Under the pieces are notes generated by a model, which was not told where the DNA came from, ran no database searches, and worked only from the letters and a program-made list of their open reading frames with translations. Shown piece after piece: positions 20,513-25,467 of a stretch of DNA of 25,467 bases (position 1 is the first letter of the stretch; the number at the start of each line of letters is the position of its first letter). Source of the stretch: Paraglomus occultum (lineage: Eukaryota; Glomeromycota; Glomeromycetes; Paraglomerales; Paraglomeraceae). The stretch lies in assembly GCA_910592205.1 (NCBI GenBank), contig CAJVPJ010000426.1, positions 1-25,467 of the forward strand. Reading direction: 5' to 3'. Made by a program: the position numbers and the translations under genes.

Positions 20513-21496
20513 GCTAATTATTCTGTAATTATTCGTTCACATTATCGCTTGCCTATAGCTAAATTGCAACTTTGGTACCAATAAACAGCGTTGTAAGTAT
20601 GTAAATAATGGATATTCTTTTCGAACTTTCTGGGGTTTACGTAAGTTTTAGCAAATTTTCTACAACTTAATATTACAATTGAACAAATAGAGAGAGAGGA
20701 ACAGAATCACAACAAGAAGTCGTAATATTTGCATTCCAACACTGCGATTGTTCATCTCTCCAAACACATGTAACATATCCATAAAAATATCTCACATTGA
20801 GGGGTTCGAGTGAATTCGTGCTGCCTTGTTCTGCGCAAATCTGCGTGTAGCACACATGCAAGCGATATGATTTTTTAATAATTTTATACAAACACAACTA
20901 ATCAGCGTGCGTCCCTGACCAAATTCTTAATACACAGCATTGATGCTTGCAGCGTACTGGTAGATAAAATTATGCGATTCAACTGATGCTTGGCAACCCT
21001 TTTCCATAACGGAACAATAAATAAAACCGAGTTAAGTGAAAAAAAAATTAATAAAATTAACAAACCAAACGTTTTAGCGTGTTTTGAGCGTATTTTCGTC
21101 AAAATAATTGGTGGATGCCATGTGTAGCAGCAACCTGGATAGCTCAATGTGTCGACAGGCCAAAATTTGTCCCTCGATTATACAAACATTTTCCTATTCG
21201 CTTGTGGAAGAATGGGCATCTTGTATAATAGTTCTTCGACAATTTGCGTGACAATTACTGTGTTGCCTCACTTCTGATTGAGTGCTATAACTTTAGAAAA
21301 TAAACAAGAATAATTACTAATCAAATGATTCAACAGAGTTTAGCAAAACTCGGCTTTACTAACACACATTTGCAAAACCGGAGTTTTAATTCATCCGATG
21401 TTAATAAGTTGCAAATTTTCAAACAGGTTGTTATCAGACAATGACAAAAATAAACTTTCCTGATGCTAAGCGTGCTAGTTATAACAGTCGCACAAT

Positions 21497-21535
21497 TTTT
21501 GATCTACAGGGATAAAGATCTGCCGTAGATCAAAA
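21497..21535. repeat. Perfect 11-base hairpin
   Basis: Arms TTTTGATCTAC (21497-21507) and GTAGATCAAAA (21525-21535) around a 17-base loop. It could form a cruciform or RNA hairpin; no gene end or partner copy is nearby. Confidence 0.6.
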
Positions 21536-21996
21536 GCAAAAAAAATTTTATTTCAAAGTAAAGGTACAGACCGTCTTGGCAGAATATTCCAAGTATACAC
21601 ATCGTTATACAAAAGAAATGAGAGTTTTATAAAGTATAAAACCTTAATTCTGTTACATACATTACATATAATACTAATTCACCGCAGCTTTCGCATAGTA
21701 ATAGACTTGTCAGGGCAGGCAGGCAATCGAAAATTTAAAAAGCCAAGTTGAATGTTTCTATTCAGTCAATCACTTTTGCTATATTATTTCTTGCTTCCTG
21801 TACAACTTTTCCTATTAATCTTTGCATACGCCCATATCACGGGGGTCCTGCATAAAGTTTTATCTATTGGTGCATCTTGATTACGTACTGATTATATAAC
21901 AATTGAGGCGTTTACACACAAAAAAAAAGATATTTAATCTTTGTTTTCAAGCTTCCAAGTAAAGAAAAAAGAAAAGGTCGAGACCCATCCACGCAT

Positions 21997-22020
21997 ACAC
22001 ACACACACACACGTACACAC
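21997..22020 (+). repeat. CA microsatellite in methyltransferase B leader
   Basis: Eight AC units, a GT interruption and three more AC units, ending 51 bases before the ATG. Confidence 0.8.
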
Positions 22021-22071
22021 TAGTGTTAAAACAAAACTCATAGCCCAGATCCGTGCACGTCTCAAAACATA

Positions 22072-23368
22072 ATGAAAGCAGAACTATTGTACTCTAAATT
22101 GAAATCGAATGAATCTAAATATGCTGAAGCTAGTATCAACGCTTTATTTCAGCCGGAAGAACCACCGAAACCTTTTGTTGCTCCGATTAGAGATGCTGCC
22201 ATAGCCCCAGAAAATTTGTTCGAAGTCTTTATAGAGATTAACGGAAGATTCTATTTCAACGATTCCGAATCGAATAACTATCTCCCCTGTGATAGTAAGG
22301 AAGAAAGACGATCACATAGAGCGCTTCAAGTGAATAAAATTATTTGGGGATGTCTTCAATCTTCTCCTGTTACAGAACAATTATCATTTGGTGCCAGCGT
22401 TCTTGACGTAGGGTAAGCATAAATAAATGCAAATATGTGCTGTTATTTCTTATTCCCATACTTGTTCTTAATGACTTTGTCACTCCCCTCTTTTTAGATG
22501 TGGCGTGGGAATATGGGCTACAAACACGGCCACGAACTATCCTCTCTCCACGTTTATCGGAATAGACATTGCTCCAGTATTTCCTAAAACCAGTTTACCT
22601 AACGTGGCATTTCTCAAATGTGATGTCCTTGACGGACTACCGTTTCCGGACTGCACATTCGATTTTGTTCGACAGGCCTTACTAGTGATCTGCATCGATT
22701 GGCAAAAATGGACCAAGAGAACCTTGAGGGAATTAATAAGAGTGACAAAACCTGGAGGGTATATCGAAATCATGGATCTGGACGCTGAAATAATGCAACC
22801 GGGACCTATTGGTCGGATGTTTGAGAAATTTCGTAAGTTACATTTGTGACATACATGTGTATTATATGATTGCTTGAAATATATTATATGCTTATCACAT
22901 ATTAATTCATAATTTTTAGGACATTCGCATGTCGAGACTTCTGGTATCAAAACCGTGTCTAGTGCAGCTATGGTGAAAACCTTTAGTGAGCTCAAAGATG
23001 AGGTTGTCATTGAAAAATTTGAACAGAAAACACGCCCATATGGACGTTGGGCAGGGAAATTGGGGGAAGCGGTAAGCAGCAGTAATATGTTTTTGTCACG
23101 TTGCATGCATTTAATTTAAAAATTTGCGACAGCCCCATTCACACATGTTTGTTGTTGTTGTTGTTGTTGTTGTTGTTAGGCATTGAATAATTACATAGAA
23201 ATGCTCGAGCCAATGGGCGTCTTTTACTGTCCTCTTTTTAAAATCACAGAGGCCGAGTACAAGCAGATGATAGTCGATTACGCCGAGGAAGTAAATACAT
23301 ACCAGTCATACATGAAAGAATACCGACTTGTTATAAGAAAACTCGATAATGTGTCTACGAGAGCTTAA
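22072..23368 (+). CDS. SAM-dependent methyltransferase B (four exons)
   Basis: Exons 22072-22412, 22498-22832, 22920-23071, 23180-23368 (1017 bases, 338 residues). Introns are 85, 87 and 108 bases, all GT-AG. It is a class I methyltransferase: glycine loop LDVGCGVGIW with G114 split by intron 1, GID (D137) closing strand 2, KCDVLDGLPFPDCTFDFV, and RVTKPGGYIEIMDLD. The C-terminal part (exons 3-4, RWAGKLGEA ... LEPMGVFYCPLFKITEAEY) matches the paralogue at 17550-18818 position by position. By eye the two proteins share somewhat under half of their residues, so the duplication is old. The start has A at -3. The third intron has a run of nine TTG units in place of an ordinary polypyrimidine tract, right before the acceptor. 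Substrate unknown. Confidence 0.93.
23149..23177 (+). repeat. (TTG)9 microsatellite at a 3' splice site
   Basis: Nine TTG units plus TT lead directly into the AG acceptor (23178-23179) of intron 3 of methyltransferase B. Confidence 0.9.
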
Positions 23369-23515
23369 TTATTAATACGCAACATAATTTTTCTAGCGTT
23401 TTTGTATAAATTAGGAGGCATATACCAAAAATATTACGAATATTGTACTATATTTATTATACTAATTCTTTGTAGCCCATCAAAAAAAGAGCGGGAGAAA
23501 GTTTATTTTTTCTGC

Positions 23516-23521
23516 AATAAA
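23516..23521 (+). terminator. Poly(A) signal of methyltransferase B
   Basis: AATAAA 148 bases after the stop codon, the first canonical hexamer downstream. Confidence 0.5.
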
Positions 23522-23969
23522 AATTGTAAATCTTATACACTATTTCATAAACAATCAGGCTGCTCTAATCCTAAATTTCAATGAATGGTATCGCCAATTA
23601 GACGAAACATTCTCACTTTGTTGGTATTCAGATATTAACGATAAAACGCGCGCACAGAACTTTATCCTATGAAAGATAGACAACATAGGGGTAATTATAT
23701 ACGAATTTCAAACCCATTATATCCCTGATAAAAATTAACGACAAACACTTTCTACGTAACACTCAGGGTTAATGCATCAAAACAAAACTCAGTCATATCA
23801 TTAGACAGACAAAAACTCTTGGTCCTGTTAGCATTCTTAATTTATCGTTGTTATTGGTTTTTCTCTATGTATTATATAACGATATACACACTTGACAATA
23901 AGGCATTTATCTCAACGCTTTTACTCGTGTATTGGTATATCATTTATTGACGTCACACTCTGACTAAGG
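23522..23969. other. Intergenic stretch before repeat copy 2
   Basis: AT-rich; no gene or repeat seen. Confidence 0.5.
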
Positions 23970-25391
23970 ACTATTCGCTCAATGCTAGCGTTTAGATTGT
24001 TTAGCTAAAAAGCTGGAAAGAAATGCAAATTATAAGCCGTGGTAATCGTAAGCGAGCCTCATAACAAGGTTTATGCAATATTAAACTTCTTTTTTACAAC
24101 AAAGCCTGTATAGTATTCGCCCTTGAAAAAAAATACAGGTTAATGAGTTACAGGAAACAAAGGATATGGGGAAAAGTGGTTGTGCTTGTCTTACTGAAAT
24201 CTTTGTGTGCAATGTCACACAGATACATCCAATCAGATTGAATCCGACATGTTGCAGATGTGTTCCGCCACATCAACAAATTACCTTATAAAAGCAGATT
24301 TGTGATTATTTAATATGCAGAAGGGGTTTATTCAACCAGCCCCGTGTCACAAACAAAAGTTTTTTTTCACACATTAACGGTTTTGTTATTTCTGGTTAGA
24401 TTACAAGTTTGAGCATTTTAATAAACTCCCCATTTTCTTACTGGATCATCACAATAAAAGTCCATTAAAGATGCAGATTAACCGGTGGGAAAAAAGTTGA
24501 AAATAACCCTGATATAGTATTACCGCCTTTTTTTTTCTCACCAATATTATATACATTGAGTACTGTGAGAAACCGTAAAAAAACGTGATTCTTTATATGA
24601 TATTTAATGTAAACATTCATACTACTTTAGGCAAATTACCGATACTAATTACCAAACTGTGCAACTTTTAATTGAGTCGAATGATATTGCGTGATCAACA
24701 ATCATTTTCAGAGGATCGTTGAATCACGATTGCTCCTGTTGTACGAGGCGGCTTATATGCTTGCATTATTAGTAATATCCACTGACCCGTTTTTTTTTTT
24801 TGCATAGCTCAAGAACGTCCAACTCACTAATCTGATTAGCACAACGGCTTAACTTATTAATTGAGTCACACACATTATGCCGCCAAATTAAAAAAAATTA
24901 AAAGACTAAAGTCAAAAGCGCCGCACATTATGGTCTAGAACTTGTTCGTTGACACTCGTTGGCACGATTATGTATGAAATGACAAAAAAGTAAGCAATAG
25001 AACGTAACCAAAAGAAAGTGTGCATCTAGAAAAAAAAAGAAATATTCTTTTGAAATTGCGTATTATGTATTAGGCGATCAGTAAAGAAAATGGTAAAAGC
25101 CGAGCAAGATTATTTAATAATATATTAATTACATTAGAGTTATTGTACTGGAATTGTTTATTCGGAATACTGGTATTTTGCAATTTATCATATTGCTTAA
25201 GCCTCACATGAAGCACCCAGCTCGGTCAATCATGGTTAAAGTAGGGGGGAAAGAGGCAAATCCAATTCATGTTACTATGACTGAAAGTAGATATGACAAA
25301 AAATTGTAACAGAAAAGCCGAATATACTGTAATAGGCCATGCAATTTATGTTTTCGAATGCGAGAGCACGGACAATACAGATTCTGTTTCG

Positions 25392-25394
<3 letters not shown>
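23970..25394 (+). repeat. Large direct repeat, copy 2
   Basis: Diverged partner of 18898-20473, same orientation, about 150 bases shorter through scattered deletions. Matching blocks lie at 23983, 24281, 24477, 24840, 25268 and 25359. It begins about 600 bases after methyltransferase B and ends in the (ATT)n tract, so its true right end may lie beyond the window. Confidence 0.8.
24287..24294 (+). promoter_or_regulatory. Conserved TATA motif inside repeat copy 2
   Basis: TATAAAAG counterpart of 19329-19336, in the same 28-base identical block (24281-24308). Confidence 0.35.

Positions 25395-25467
<73 letters not shown>
25392..25467 (+). repeat. (ATT)n microsatellite running off the window
   Basis: At least 25 pure ATT units directly after the last homologous bases of repeat copy 2; the right end is not seen. 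Confidence 0.95.

Larger units (their letters stand above)
20513..22071. other. Gene-less interval before methyltransferase B
   Basis: No supported gene. The minus frames 20673-20897 and 20902-21147 (74 and 81 codons) lack recognisable motifs. It contains a perfect inverted repeat at 21497-21535 and a short CA repeat at 21997-22012. Confidence 0.5.

Noticed and set aside
20798-20812. B-box-like GGTTCGAG suggesting a tRNA
   Set aside because: No cloverleaf or A-box around it.
22537-23106. 189-codon minus-strand frame
   Set aside because: Antisense shadow of methyltransferase B exons 2 and 3, whose sense frame is clearly conserved.
18911-25393. LTR retrotransposon with the two large repeats as LTRs (TG...CA ends)
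   Set aside because: The copies are too diverged for a recent pair, the interior carries an intron-containing methyltransferase gene rather than gag-pol, and no primer-binding site or polypurine tract was seen.

Overview
The window looks like nuclear DNA of a filamentous fungus, most likely an early-diverging lineage such as the arbuscular-mycorrhizal fungi (Glomeromycotina) or a close relative. The reasons are: AT-rich DNA with long gene-poor gaps; short introns (65-158 bases) with GT/GTATGT-type donors; a Sel1-like scrap; a RING/TPR protein ending in NLR-style 'NSSLTSLNLQENQIG' leucine-rich repeats; a BTB-BACK protein; and SAM-dependent methyltransferases of the 'DGLPF...RVTKPGGYIEIMD' type. 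All of these families are strongly expanded there. The assignment rests on family resemblance, not on a search.

Layout. (1) 1-2003: a possible two-exon mini-gene with one Sel1-like unit (202-389), then a complete 902-bp non-autonomous Tigger/pogo-type transposon (1100-2001). The transposon has perfect 24-bp inverted ends, TA target duplications, a CENP-B-type HTH reading frame and CENP-B-box-like motifs. (2) 2626-5718, minus: an intronless 1030-residue protein with an RING-like zinc finger, about nine TPRs and a short LRR tail. (3) 5719-10124: about 4.4 kb with no convincing protein gene, but with a clear tRNA-Asn(GTT) at 8238-8310 (minus). (4) 10466-13120, plus: an intronless 884-residue BTB-BACK protein with a long disordered tail rich in S/T-P, KEN and basic motifs, followed by a 19-bp minisatellite. 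(5) 13830-16174, plus: a zinc-dependent medium-chain alcohol dehydrogenase in 11 exons that I could assemble in full (434 residues). One of its introns is GC-AG and one exon is only 21 nt. (6) 17550-18818 (minus) and 22072-23368 (plus): two divergent paralogous methyltransferase genes, each in four exons with identical intron positions. (7) 18898-20473 and 23970-25394: two diverged direct copies of an otherwise unrecognised ~1.5-kb repeat, the second running into an (ATT)n tract at the window end.

The genes do not form an obvious pathway. The oxidoreductase and two methyltransferases lie side by side, but nothing in the sequence proves a shared substrate. The RING/TPR/LRR and BTB-BACK proteins both look like adaptors of ubiquitin-type turnover. 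The least explained parts are the repeat pair around the methyltransferases, with a TATA-containing block preserved between copies, and the CENP-B-box content of the Tigger-like element.
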